DNA of 64,000 nucleotides from an uncultured Tateyamaria sp. (GTDB lineage: Bacteria > Pseudomonadota > Alphaproteobacteria > Rhodobacterales > Rhodobacteraceae), in the NCBI GenBank assembly GCA_947501275.1, contig CANMVD010000001.1, positions 248,001 to 312,000 on the forward strand, written 5' to 3'. This document shows positions 35,783 to 43,428 of the stretch, piece by piece (position 1 is the first letter of the stretch; every line of letters starts with the position of its first letter). A model generated the notes under the pieces. The model was given only the letters and a program-made list of their open reading frames with translations. It made no database searches and had not been told where the DNA came from. A program made the translations under genes and the position numbers.

Positions 35783-36217
35783 ATGAGCACGCAAACCCAT
35801 TCCGCAATCAGGATCGCCGCACAACTCTTTGATCATTACCGGGCACAGGACGTGCATGCGATGGTCGCAATGTTCCAACCCGAAGGGACCGTGGAATATG
35901 TGCCCTTTGCGCTGGCTGGCCCGGTCGAACAGGTGGGCCCTGGCAGCTGGGGTGTTCTGATCGACAGCTTTCCCGACCTGACCAACAAGTTGCGCTCGAT
36001 CACGGGCGACGCCAGCGGACGCAAGGCATTTGTCGATGTGGACATCTCCGGAACGCAGGAAAAAGAAGCCTTCGGCGTGCCCAGCAAAGGCAGAACCTAC
36101 TCAGTGCGCCACTTCTTTGTGCTGGACACAAACGACGCAGGCGAGATCACGCACATGACGTCCTTCTGGGACAATGTCGACTGGTTCCGCCAACTGGGCA
36201 AAGACACCATCGACTGA
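35783..36217 (+). CDS. SnoaL/NTF2-like protein
   Basis: This 144-residue protein has the NTF2-like layout: an N-terminal helix (AIRIAAQLFDHYRAQDVHAM), FQPEGTVEYVPFA, and a beta-sheet end (YSVRHFFVLDTNDAGEITHM, TSFWDNVDWFRQLG) typical of SnoaL-like polyketide-cyclase/ester cyclase proteins. The substrate is unknown. The ATG at 35783 follows AGGA. It is followed after 43 bases by the DJ-1-like gene and both probably answer to the divergent LysR. Confidence 0.82.
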   Translation: MSTQTHSAIRIAAQLFDHYRAQDVHAMVAMFQPEGTVEYVPFALAGPVEQVGPGSWGVLIDSFPDLTNKLRSITGDASGRKAFVDVDISGTQEKEAFGVPSKGRTYSVRHFFVLDTNDAGEITHMTSFWDNVDWFRQLGKDTID

Positions 36218-36260
36218 TGAACACGTCTCCAAAACATCAAAAATTACAAAGGAATACACC

Positions 36261-36953
36261 ATGACCCACCCACGCATTCTCATCGTCCTGACGTCACATG
36301 ATCAATTGGGCGACACAGGAGACAAAACCGGATTCTGGCTCGAAGAATTCGCCGCTCCCTATTACGTGTTCCGCGATGCGGGCGCAGAAGTCACGCTTGC
36401 CTCTGTCGCAGGGGGGCAGCCCCCTGTTGATCCCAAAAGTTCACTGCCCGAATGGCAAACTGATGAAACACGCCGCTTTGAGGCTGATGCCGACGCCCAA
36501 AGGGCGCTGGCGCAGACCACGCCGCTCGCAGACATTGATGCCGGTGGCTTTGATGCGATTTTCTTTCCCGGCGGACACGGCCCGATGTGGGACTTCCCCG
36601 GCAATGAAATCTTGGCGCACCTCATCGAAGCCTTTGACGAAGAGGCCAAACCTATTGGGGCGGTCTGTCACGGTCCCGCGGCACTGGTGACTGCCAAGAA
36701 AGCCGACGGCACACCGCTTGTTTCGGGCAAGCGCGTCACGGGCTTTACCAATGGCGAAGAAGACGCCGTGGGCCTGAGCAGCGTCGTCCCCTTCCTGTTG
36801 GAAGACCGTCTGCGCGAACTCGGTGCAACCATTGAGAACGGCGAGGATTTCACCGTCAACATAGTTACGGATGGCAATCTCGTGACTGGTCAGAACCCAC
36901 AGTCTTCGGCAGCCGGTGCTGCGGGCATCCTCGCGTTGATCAACGCGGTTTGA
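36261..36953 (+). CDS. DJ-1/PfpI family protein (Hsp31/glyoxalase III-like)
   Basis: This 230-residue protein is of the type 1 glutamine amidotransferase-like class. The nucleophile Cys is in IGAVCHGPAALVTA, the Glu in TGFWLEEFAAPYYVFRDAG, and GGHGPMWDFPGNEIL plus FTNGEEDAVGLSSVVPFLLE fit the Hsp31/YajL-like glyoxalase III group. It may detoxify methylglyoxal or repair glycation. AAAGGAA precedes the ATG. A stem-loop terminator follows. Confidence 0.87.
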   Translation: MTHPRILIVLTSHDQLGDTGDKTGFWLEEFAAPYYVFRDAGAEVTLASVAGGQPPVDPKSSLPEWQTDETRRFEADADAQRALAQTTPLADIDAGGFDAIFFPGGHGPMWDFPGNEILAHLIEAFDEEAKPIGAVCHGPAALVTAKKADGTPLVSGKRVTGFTNGEEDAVGLSSVVPFLLEDRLRELGATIENGEDFTVNIVTDGNLVTGQNPQSSAAGAAGILALINAV

Positions 36954-36967
36954 ACCCTCACGAACAT

Positions 36968-37010
36968 GAGATCCCCCAAGTCGCCAACGGTTTGGGGGAT
37001 CTCGGCCTTT
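36968..37010 (+). terminator. Terminator after the DJ-1-like gene
   Basis: GAGATCCCCCAA (36968-36979) pairs perfectly with 36992-37003; a short CCTTT follows. It lies 15 bases after the stop. Confidence 0.7.
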
Positions 37011-37222
37011 GCTATACGTATCTACGTGACGGACAAGGATATGATGGCAAAGGCGTCAACACCGGAGGCCGACGGTCAATAACGCAGATGAAGGGGCCTT
37101 CACGAAACCACGTCGGCGCCATATCCTGCAACGTATGCCAACAGCCTACACGGTCAGATCCGCCGCCGATCCAGAAGGCGAAATGGTTGTTGCGCCATGC
37201 CAAAGCGAGTAACTCCTCCTCT

Positions 37223-37999
37223 ATGCAAAGCTCGATAGTGCAAAAGCTCATGTCCGTCGTGACGGTGATCAGCGCGGCCCACAAGCCCCTGACATTTTCC
37301 GAGCTTGTGCGCGAAACCGGGCTGAACAAAAGCACGCTGCACCGCTTGATCAGCATCGGGATGTCCGAGGATCTGATCCAGTACGACAAGTCCAGCAAGG
37401 TCTATCTTCTGGGACCCAAAGTCTTCGACTTGGTACGCAATGCCTACACAGGATATGATATCCAGACTGTCGCATTGGATGAGATGATGCGACTTTACGG
37501 ACTGTTTGACGCCAACGTCACGCTCGGGGTGCCCAGTGGAACAGATGTTGTCTATCTCCGTCTGATCGAAGCCAAGGGGTCTGTGGGCAACTTTCAACGC
37601 CCCGGCATGCGCGAACCGGTACACTGTTCGGCTTCAGGCAAGGCGCTGCTGGCTTTTCTGCCAGAGGCGGTCATCGACGCCAAACTCAGCGACCACGTGT
37701 TCGAAAAGTTCACAGAACGCACCATCACAGACGCCGATACGTTTCGTACAGCACTCCAGACAGTGCGTGCACAGGGTTATGCAACCAACGACCGGGAAGA
37801 ATACGATCACTTTCTCGGAATATCGGCCCCGATCTTCAACTACATGAGCGAACCGATTGCCGTGCTGAATATCTGGACGGTGCACACGCGCCACAACATC
37901 GAGGATATCAAAGGGTGGTCAGATGCCCTTTTGTCAGCGACCCACAAGGTCACGCAGTTGATCGGCGGCAAGGCCCCCGTTCTGACACACTCCGCCTAA
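37223..37999 (+). CDS. IclR family transcriptional regulator
   Basis: This 258-residue protein has an IclR winged helix (SIVQKLMSVVTVISAAHKPL, LVRETGLNKSTLHRLISIGM) and the IclR effector domain with REPVHCSASGKALLAFLPE and GYATNDREEYDHFLGISAPI. The frame is open to 36950, but the ATG at 37223 begins the HTH; the extra residues look non-coding. Its stop overlaps the stop of the convergent cupin gene by four bases. It is the only regulator in this module and probably controls it. Confidence 0.88.
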   Translation: MQSSIVQKLMSVVTVISAAHKPLTFSELVRETGLNKSTLHRLISIGMSEDLIQYDKSSKVYLLGPKVFDLVRNAYTGYDIQTVALDEMMRLYGLFDANVTLGVPSGTDVVYLRLIEAKGSVGNFQRPGMREPVHCSASGKALLAFLPEAVIDAKLSDHVFEKFTERTITDADTFRTALQTVRAQGYATNDREEYDHFLGISAPIFNYMSEPIAVLNIWTVHTRHNIEDIKGWSDALLSATHKVTQLIGGKAPVLTHSA

Positions 38000-38346
38000 T
38001 CCACGGCACAAATGACAAAGTGCTTTTTGATATAGCTGTCGACATGCCACGTGGTGCGCAGCCCTTCCTCCAGAACAAAAGCATCGCCCGCTGACACCTC
38101 AAAGCTACCGCCGGTATCCGTAGTGATCTTTGCTGCGCCCTCAAGTACGTGGCAAAACTCAACAATGCCATCGTAATTGGCCACAAAACTGCCTGCTGTG
38201 CTGTCCCATATTCCGGATTTGATGGTGCCGTCATGGCCTGCATACTTCAGTTCGGAATGTTGTTCCGGCGCTCCGGACACAACCGCATCGCCAATGTCCT
38301 TTCTGACACGGGGGACATCAGCATCGCGAAATAGAATCCAAGACAT
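37996..38346 (-). CDS. Cupin (DUF861-type) protein
   Basis: This 116-residue protein is a small single-domain cupin. GIWDSTAGSFVANYDGIVEF and CHVLEGAAKITTDTGG fit the DUF861/(S)-ureidoglycine aminohydrolase-like group, and DAFVLEEGLRTTWHVDSYIK is the second cupin motif. It has few of the usual metal-binding histidines. Function is unknown. It lies 23 bases after the FAD oxidoreductase on the same strand, so the two are probably one transcript. Confidence 0.82.
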   Translation of the reverse strand: MSWILFRDADVPRVRKDIGDAVVSGAPEQHSELKYAGHDGTIKSGIWDSTAGSFVANYDGIVEFCHVLEGAAKITTDTGGSFEVSAGDAFVLEEGLRTTWHVDSYIKKHFVICAVD

Positions 38347-38369
38347 TCTGAGGTTCCCTTTGGTGCGGT

Positions 38370-39674
38370 TTAGCCGCGGTTGAACAACGTATCGATCTTG
38401 TCCCGGAGGGTCATTGCCGGGGCCGCGAGGGGGATCAACTTGCGGAACGCCCAGTGCATCGGCAGCGGCTGCACAGGGCTGACAGCAAACGGCAGAGTGT
38501 CATCGGGCGCGCCGAGGGCCTTTTTGACCAGCGTGCGGGCCATGACAGAAGTCATCGCGATTCCGCGGCCACTGAACCCCAAACCCGCAAGCACGCCCGG
38601 CGCAGGTTCGTGCATGTGCGGCATCATCTCCGGTGTCACGGCGATGCGCCCGGCCCATGTCGCCTCGATCGGGATGTCCTTGAGTTGAGGGAAGACGATG
38701 CCAAGGCCCTCTTTCAACCGCGCAACGCCGCCGAAATCTGCGGCATTGTCGGTGCTGCCGACACAGCCAAAAATCAACCTGTGATCGCGGTCATAGCGTG
38801 CATAGTAAATCGCTCGACGGGTGTCAGCGATGGTGACGCCGCCGGGCAAAACATTGGCCTGCATGTTCGACGACAATGGCGCGGTGGCGAGGGACACACT
38901 GACCAAAGGAAAGAATGTCTGTCGCAATTTGGGCCACAGATCGTCCGAGTAGGCGTTTGTGGTCAGAATGACCTGTGGAGCGCTGACGGACCCTTGCGGC
39001 GTGATCACAGTCCAGACGCCGTCACTTTGATGCATTGCCTGTACGGGGCTGTTTTCGAACAATTCGGCACCAAATCCCTGCGCAGCTCGGGCAAACCCAC
39101 GGGTCAGTGACAAGGGATGCACGTGCCCCCCAAGCGGGTGAAACAGGGAAAAGTCATAGGCATTTGAACCGGACATGCGTTGCGTAGCGGCCCTGTCCTG
39201 CATAGTAATGTTGGCCCCTACCGCGTTCCATGCCGCGCCCAGGCGCTCAAGACTGCGGTGGGCCGGGCGACAATGCGCCGCCTGCACCCACCCGTTCTGT
39301 GCAGCATCACAGGTGACACCATAAGTCTCGATATCGGCAAACAACCTATCCGCCGACGACAGCGTTGCCGCGATCAACCGTTCTGCCAAAGGTGCGCCGA
39401 GACGTTGGCCGAGTTCGTCCGGAGTGGCGCGCCAGATGGGGTTGCATTGCCCACCACTGCGACCCGACGCGCCAAACCCTAGGTGCTTGCCTTCCAGCAC
39501 CACAACGCGGGCACCCGCTTCGGCCAACCCAAGGGCCGTGCGATTTCCGGTCAAGCCGCCGCCGACCACTACAAAGTCGGCTACTGTGTTGGTCGTCAGC
39601 GTCTTACACAGCGGCGCGGCAGCGGCCGTGCGATGCCAATGGATCACGTCTTTGGTTGCTCCGCTTGATGCCAT
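38370..39674 (-). CDS. FAD-dependent oxidoreductase (DadA/PuuB-like amine oxidase family)
   Basis: This 434-residue protein is a DAO-fold flavoprotein. The dinucleotide motif is VVVGGGLTGNRTALGLAEAG, followed by the family marker GFGASGRSGGQ. FGCVGSTDNAADFGG and the C-terminal GVLAGLGFSGRGIAMTSVMA bind FAD. Relatives oxidise secondary amines or amino groups (gamma-glutamylputrescine, sarcosine, D-amino acids). TauY of taurine dehydrogenase is of the same broad fold, so an amine linked to taurine is possible, as inference. The ATG at 39674 is chosen; the upstream frame to 39902 overlaps the operator and the next gene. Confidence 0.83.
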   Translation of the reverse strand: MASSGATKDVIHWHRTAAAAPLCKTLTTNTVADFVVVGGGLTGNRTALGLAEAGARVVVLEGKHLGFGASGRSGGQCNPIWRATPDELGQRLGAPLAERLIAATLSSADRLFADIETYGVTCDAAQNGWVQAAHCRPAHRSLERLGAAWNAVGANITMQDRAATQRMSGSNAYDFSLFHPLGGHVHPLSLTRGFARAAQGFGAELFENSPVQAMHQSDGVWTVITPQGSVSAPQVILTTNAYSDDLWPKLRQTFFPLVSVSLATAPLSSNMQANVLPGGVTIADTRRAIYYARYDRDHRLIFGCVGSTDNAADFGGVARLKEGLGIVFPQLKDIPIEATWAGRIAVTPEMMPHMHEPAPGVLAGLGFSGRGIAMTSVMARTLVKKALGAPDDTLPFAVSPVQPLPMHWAFRKLIPLAAPAMTLRDKIDTLFNRG

Positions 39675-39802
39675 GGCCGCGTCTTGTCCCCATCTGAAAT
39701 CCGGCCTCGACCGTCGCGTCTGTGCGAACGGGATGCGCTTGCCGCTCAAAGAAAACGATTGACGTTTCGCCTGCAAGCTTTTTAATCTCAATATGCAAAA
39801 AT

Positions 39803-39825
39803 AAAGTTCCATATTGCGAAACTTT
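39803..39825. promoter_or_regulatory. Palindromic candidate IclR operator
   Basis: AAAGTT and AACTTT bracket CCATATTGCGA in the 184-base gap between the divergent FAD oxidoreductase and binding-protein genes. TTCCATATTGCGAA resembles the short inverted repeats bound by IclR proteins. Position suits control of both genes. Confidence 0.4.
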
Positions 39826-39858
39826 GATGACATAGTTCTCACCAACGGGAGAAGACCA

Positions 39859-40860
39859 ATGAAAAAGTCCACAACAGCCAGTGTACTGGCAGCGGCCGTC
39901 ATGGCCGTATCCGGCCAGAGCGCGCTGGCAGACGGCCACGGCGAATTGACCGTCGCCTATTTCCTTGAATGGCCCATGCCAATGATGGCGGCCAAGGCCT
40001 CTGGCGCATACGAAGAAGCCCTTGGCATGAAAGTAAACTGGGTCAGCTTTGACACAGGCACCGCCATGAGCGCCGCCATGGCCTCAGGGGATGTGCAGAT
40101 CGCCGTATCCCAAGGGGTGCCACCCTTTGTTGTTGCCGCTTCCAGTGGTCAGGATCTGCAAGTCGTAGACGTCGCAGTCAGCTACTCTGACAACGACAAT
40201 TGTGTTGTCAGCACTGGGCTTGAAATCGACAAGGACAATGCAGGCGAACTGGCTGGCAAGAAAGTGGCAGTACCTTTGGGCACCGCCGCCCATTATGGTT
40301 TCCTGCGTCAGATGGATCACTTCGGCATTCCGCTGGACAGTTTGCAAGTTGTCGACATGGCACCCGATCAAGGCGCGGCCGCACTCAGCCAAGGCGCGGT
40401 TGATTTCGCCTGCGGCTATGGTGGTGGTCTGTCGCGGATGAAAGAGCACGGCAACGTGTTGCTGACCGGCGATGAAAAAGAAGCACTTGGCATTCTGGTG
40501 TTTGATGTCACCTCCTCTCCCGCTGGATTTATCGCTGAAAACGGCGACGTGGTTGCCAAGTTCCTCAAAGTGACGGCAGACGCCAACGCGGCCTGGTACG
40601 CTGATCCAAGCGACGAAAATCTCGCCGTGATCGCAGAACAGGCGGGGATGGATTTGGCCGCCGCCAAAGGTGCCATTGCAACCATGAAGTTCCCAAGCGT
40701 CGAAGAGCAACTGTCGGACACATGGCTTGGCAGCAATGCAGCCACTTTCATGAAGGGCGTCGCAGATGTTTTCGTAACGGCCGGTTCGATCGACAGCGCA
40801 TTGGGCAGCTATGAAAACGCGGTCAACACCGGACCACTCAAGGCCGCTAGCGAGATGTAA
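39859..40860 (+). CDS. Second taurine-type ABC transporter substrate-binding protein (TauA paralogue)
   Basis: This 333-residue exported protein (signal peptide ending SGQSALADG) is closely similar to TauA at 45618: both share EWPMP, VNWVSFDTGTAMSAAMASGD or near it, SQGVPPFVVAAS, AVSYSDNDNCVV or near it and the C-terminal FMKGVADVFV. It should bind taurine or a close sulfonate. No permease or ATPase is adjacent, so it may share TauBC or feed a different route. The ATG at 39859 follows GGGAGAAG. Confidence 0.9.
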   Translation: MKKSTTASVLAAAVMAVSGQSALADGHGELTVAYFLEWPMPMMAAKASGAYEEALGMKVNWVSFDTGTAMSAAMASGDVQIAVSQGVPPFVVAASSGQDLQVVDVAVSYSDNDNCVVSTGLEIDKDNAGELAGKKVAVPLGTAAHYGFLRQMDHFGIPLDSLQVVDMAPDQGAAALSQGAVDFACGYGGGLSRMKEHGNVLLTGDEKEALGILVFDVTSSPAGFIAENGDVVAKFLKVTADANAAWYADPSDENLAVIAEQAGMDLAAAKGAIATMKFPSVEEQLSDTWLGSNAATFMKGVADVFVTAGSIDSALGSYENAVNTGPLKAASEM

Positions 40861-40887
40861 CCACGCGACACCGCCTAAAACCAGGCA

Positions 40888-40910
40888 GCATCCCGGCCCA
40901 TGCGGGATGC
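40888..40910 (+). other. Stem-loop after the second TauA-like gene
   Basis: GCATCCCG (40888-40895) pairs perfectly with CGGGATGC (40903-40910). No T-run follows. Such 3' hairpins often stabilise highly expressed binding-protein mRNAs. Confidence 0.45.
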
Positions 40911-40955
40911 GCCAGATGTACGAAATTATTGGCTACTTCCGTGGCTGATCCACTT

Positions 40956-40986
40956 GACCGGACCACGCATTGGTCCGGTCCTTTTC
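40956..40986 (+). terminator. Rho-independent terminator between the TauA-like gene and the hydroxylase
   Basis: GACCGGACCA (40956-40965) pairs perfectly with TGGTCCGGTC (40971-40980) around CGCAT and is followed by CTTTT. It lies 96 bases after the stop. Confidence 0.8.
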
Positions 40987-41063
40987 AACACAAATGCCGG
41001 ATCCGGTGCAAAGGTTGGCCACCAGACACTCCAACATGCCGGATCTTTTGAGGACGTTCACCC

Positions 41064-42080
41064 GTGTCACATGCCGACGAAGCGCCCGTTGAACCGATAA
41101 AAGCCGGCACATCCCGCACATGGAACTTTCACCCCGATCTACCCATCAAGATGTCACCGGTTTTTGACATCCCACCCAAGCCCAAAGCCGCATTAGCATG
41201 GTTTGCAGGCACGTGGTTCAAGATCACACCTCCCGTCAATCACCTGCTCTTCGCTGTCCTGACCTATCTGTTTCTTTGGCCCAGCTTGGGAGCAATCCAA
41301 TCAGGCAACTGGACATGGGTGGCCCAAATATTTGTTATCAACCTGAGCGCAGTTGCGATCCTTGCAGGCGGTCTGCACACCTACCTTTTTGTGCTTGCTG
41401 GCCAGCAGATGCGGCTAAAGTTCGATGTCCGACCCATGGAGAAAAGCAAACGCTTCACCTTTGGCAATCAGGTCTGGGACAACATGTTCTGGTCGCTTGC
41501 CTTCGGGGTGCCGATCTGGACAGCATGGGTTGTTCTCTACTTTTTCGCGACAAGCCAAGGGTGGGTTACATCGCAGACCAGCATAGGCGCATCGCCACTT
41601 TGGTTCGTGTTGTTCTTCTTTGTGATCCGGTTTTGGCAATCATTCCATTTTTACTGGATTCACCGCCTGATCCACATCCCATGGCTGTTCAAAAACGTGC
41701 ACCACCTGCACCACCGCAATGTGAATGTCGGGCCATGGTCCGGGCTGGCCATGCATCCTGTCGAGCATATACTCTACTACTCTGGCATTCTGATCCATTT
41801 TGTCCTGCCGTCTCACCCCATCCACGTGATCTTTCACATGTTTGCCTTGAACCTTGGGGCGGTCCTGTCACACGCGGGCTTTGACAAGGTGCTTGTACGC
41901 AACATCGAAGCAATCAAGGCAGGGTCATTCCATCATCAGCTCCATCACCGCTATTTCGAATGCAACTACGGCTCCGAGGAAATCCCGATGGACCGATGGT
42001 TTGGCAGCTTCCACGATGGTACCCAAGAAGCAACGCAGCGCATCCGCGCCCGCAAGAAGCGGCTTTTTGCACAGAGGTAG
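41064..42080 (+). CDS. Sterol desaturase/fatty acid hydroxylase family membrane protein
   Basis: This 338-residue integral membrane protein has the eight-histidine di-iron pattern of the family: HRLIH in FYWIHRLIHIPWLF, VHHLHH, HPVEH, and HHQLHH near the C-terminus, with several helices before it. Family members hydroxylate or desaturate lipids. GPWSGLAMHPVEHILYYSG is a bacterial-type segment. Start is GTG at 41064 with AGGA about 9 bases upstream. It follows the TauA paralogue after a terminator; a link to sulfonate or taurine lipids is speculation. Confidence 0.88.
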   Translation: MSHADEAPVEPIKAGTSRTWNFHPDLPIKMSPVFDIPPKPKAALAWFAGTWFKITPPVNHLLFAVLTYLFLWPSLGAIQSGNWTWVAQIFVINLSAVAILAGGLHTYLFVLAGQQMRLKFDVRPMEKSKRFTFGNQVWDNMFWSLAFGVPIWTAWVVLYFFATSQGWVTSQTSIGASPLWFVLFFFVIRFWQSFHFYWIHRLIHIPWLFKNVHHLHHRNVNVGPWSGLAMHPVEHILYYSGILIHFVLPSHPIHVIFHMFALNLGAVLSHAGFDKVLVRNIEAIKAGSFHHQLHHRYFECNYGSEEIPMDRWFGSFHDGTQEATQRIRARKKRLFAQR

Positions 42081-42187
42081 ATAGCGCGACGGGGTCCTTG
42101 CCCCTTTGATCCGCCAACCGGTGATCGCCCGACAAGGCGACACCATTCGATCACACACGGGTCGGAGTTGCGTTTTCGCGCACAAGG

Positions 42188-42364
42188 ATGCAGGCGGGAA
42201 TGTCCACCGAAGCTGACCGCATTGTCTGGCAGCGTTCCGCTGATAACGGGCTGATCAGCGATCTGACCAAAGCTTTGCGCACAGTCGGGTCACCTTGGTG
42301 GGCACATCTTGCGGATGCAAACGCTGATAAGCCGGTCCGAAATCGATGGCGTCGCGTGCAGTAG
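42188..42364 (+). CDS. Possible small ORF or gene remnant (58 codons)
   Basis: The frame from ATG 42188 to TAG 42362-42364 encodes a 58-residue peptide (start MQAGMSTEADRIVWQRSADN, later GSPWWAHLADA) with protein-like composition, unlike other frames nearby. A second ATG at 42200 is possible. No clear ribosome site is seen. It could be a real small protein or the surviving piece of a decayed gene. Confidence 0.25.
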   Translation: MQAGMSTEADRIVWQRSADNGLISDLTKALRTVGSPWWAHLADANADKPVRNRWRRVQ

Positions 42365-42887
42365 GCCGGGGTCGGGCTACAATTGGCCTATCCGGTTTGT
42401 TCTGATGTCCGCTCCCGGATTATGGGAAGCCAAATGGCGACAACGCTGATGGGGGTGACGTTCCCCTCGTCTCTGTCCCAGTTGGGCTTGGCGCAAAGTC
42501 CGATAGTGGAAACGCATCTGCCTGAACCACCCGCGTTCCGGCAATTTCGAGGGTCGTTGCGTCATCCCAATCCAACGCGAAGACGATCCCAAACCAGACT
42601 TTACCTGCTGTAACCAACCGCAATACCGCGCACCGGACAAGACTCAACGACGGGGGTTGGGCGTCGTGAGCAACCACTTGGACCGGCGCGAAAATGCTCT
42701 GGCACACGCCACAAACACGTTCGATCTGACACGAACCGAAACCGAACTGTTGGCCTGCCTGTGTCCGGGTTGTTGCTGATCGCCGGGCCTGCACGCGCAA
42801 ACAGCATCACGCGGCTGCGCAACGCGAAAACCTGATACAGGCCTCAACAGACACCCGCGTCGTCAACACGCCGACGCCAAAGACAAA

Positions 42888-42914
42888 GGGCGCGCCGGTC
42901 TCACCGACGCGCCC
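42888..42914 (-). terminator. Rho-independent terminator of the cold-shock gene
   Basis: GGGCGCG (42888-42894) pairs with CGCGCCC (42908-42914), with an inner CGGT/ACCG stem. Read on the minus strand it is followed by TTTGTCTTT. It begins 35 bases after the stop. Confidence 0.75.
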
Positions 42915-42948
42915 TCTTCTTCTCGGATGCTCCTGAGGAGCCGCAGGC

Positions 42949-43155
42949 TTATGCCAGTGCGATGTTCGACGCGCTCTCGCGGCCATCACGGCCTGCTTCG
43001 ATGTCGAAAGTCACTTTCTGGTTGTCGGCCAGACCTGTGAGGCCTGCGCGCTCAACGGCAGAGATGTGCACGAACACGTCCTTGCTGCCGCCGTCAGGCG
43101 CGATAAAGCCGAAGCCTTTTGTTGTGTTGAACCATTTGACTGTACCAGTGGCCAT
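42949..43155 (-). CDS. Cold-shock domain protein (CspA family)
   Basis: This 68-residue protein is a single cold-shock domain: [20 protein letters not shown] contains RNP1 (KGFGFI), and [15 protein letters not shown] contains RNP2 (VFVHI). It binds single-stranded RNA or DNA as an RNA chaperone. The ATG at 43155 follows AAGGAAA. A stable hairpin sits just upstream of the ribosome site in its leader. Confidence 0.95.
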   Translation of the reverse strand: MATGTVKWFNTTKGFGFIAPDGGSKDVFVHISAVERAGLTGLADNQKVTFDIEAGRDGRESASNIALA

Positions 43156-43177
43156 AGTCATTTTCCTTTTTAATTTA

Positions 43178-43197
43178 CTGCCCGCAGTATGCGGCAG
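43178..43197 (-). promoter_or_regulatory. Leader hairpin of the cold-shock gene
   Basis: CTGCCGCA and TGCGGGCAG (minus strand) pair with one bulged G around TAC, immediately before the ribosome site. Cold-shock mRNAs often use 5'UTR structure for temperature control. Confidence 0.4.
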
Positions 43198-43370
43198 GTC
43201 GGCTAAGTCAGTGCAAGATCGAAAGACTGAGCCGTAAGGAGCAGTGGGCCGATAGTGGTAACGTCGCACCCGCCATATGGGCGCTGCCCTGCCCAATAGC
43301 AAGATAATTCTAGAATAACAGACATTGTGGCAAAGGTCCGCCGGTCAGAAGATCGCCTGTTTCACATCGC

Positions 43371-43395
43371 AAAAACGGCACCCGAAGGTGCCGTT
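43371..43395 (-). terminator. Rho-independent terminator of the tauABC operon
   Basis: AACGGCACC (43374-43382) and GGTGCCGTT (43387-43395) form a perfect 9-bp stem with a TTCG tetraloop on the minus strand, then TTTG. It lies 33 bases after tauC. Confidence 0.85.
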
Positions 43396-43428
43396 CTGTT
43401 TCTTGTTTGTGTGGGTGGGCGCGATTGA

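Larger units (their letters stand above)
42081..42948. other. 868-bp gene-poor region, probably decayed sequence
   Basis: No family is recognisable in any frame. Several open frames of 60-130 codons overlap on both strands with non-coding composition. Only a 58-codon frame (42188-42364) looks protein-like. A terminator for the cold-shock gene lies at the right end. The length is unusual in a dense window and suggests a lost gene. Confidence 0.5.

Noticed and set aside
42420-42822. Overlapping minus-strand frames in the gene-poor stretch
   Set aside because: Neither shows a domain, a ribosome site or transposase-like motifs.
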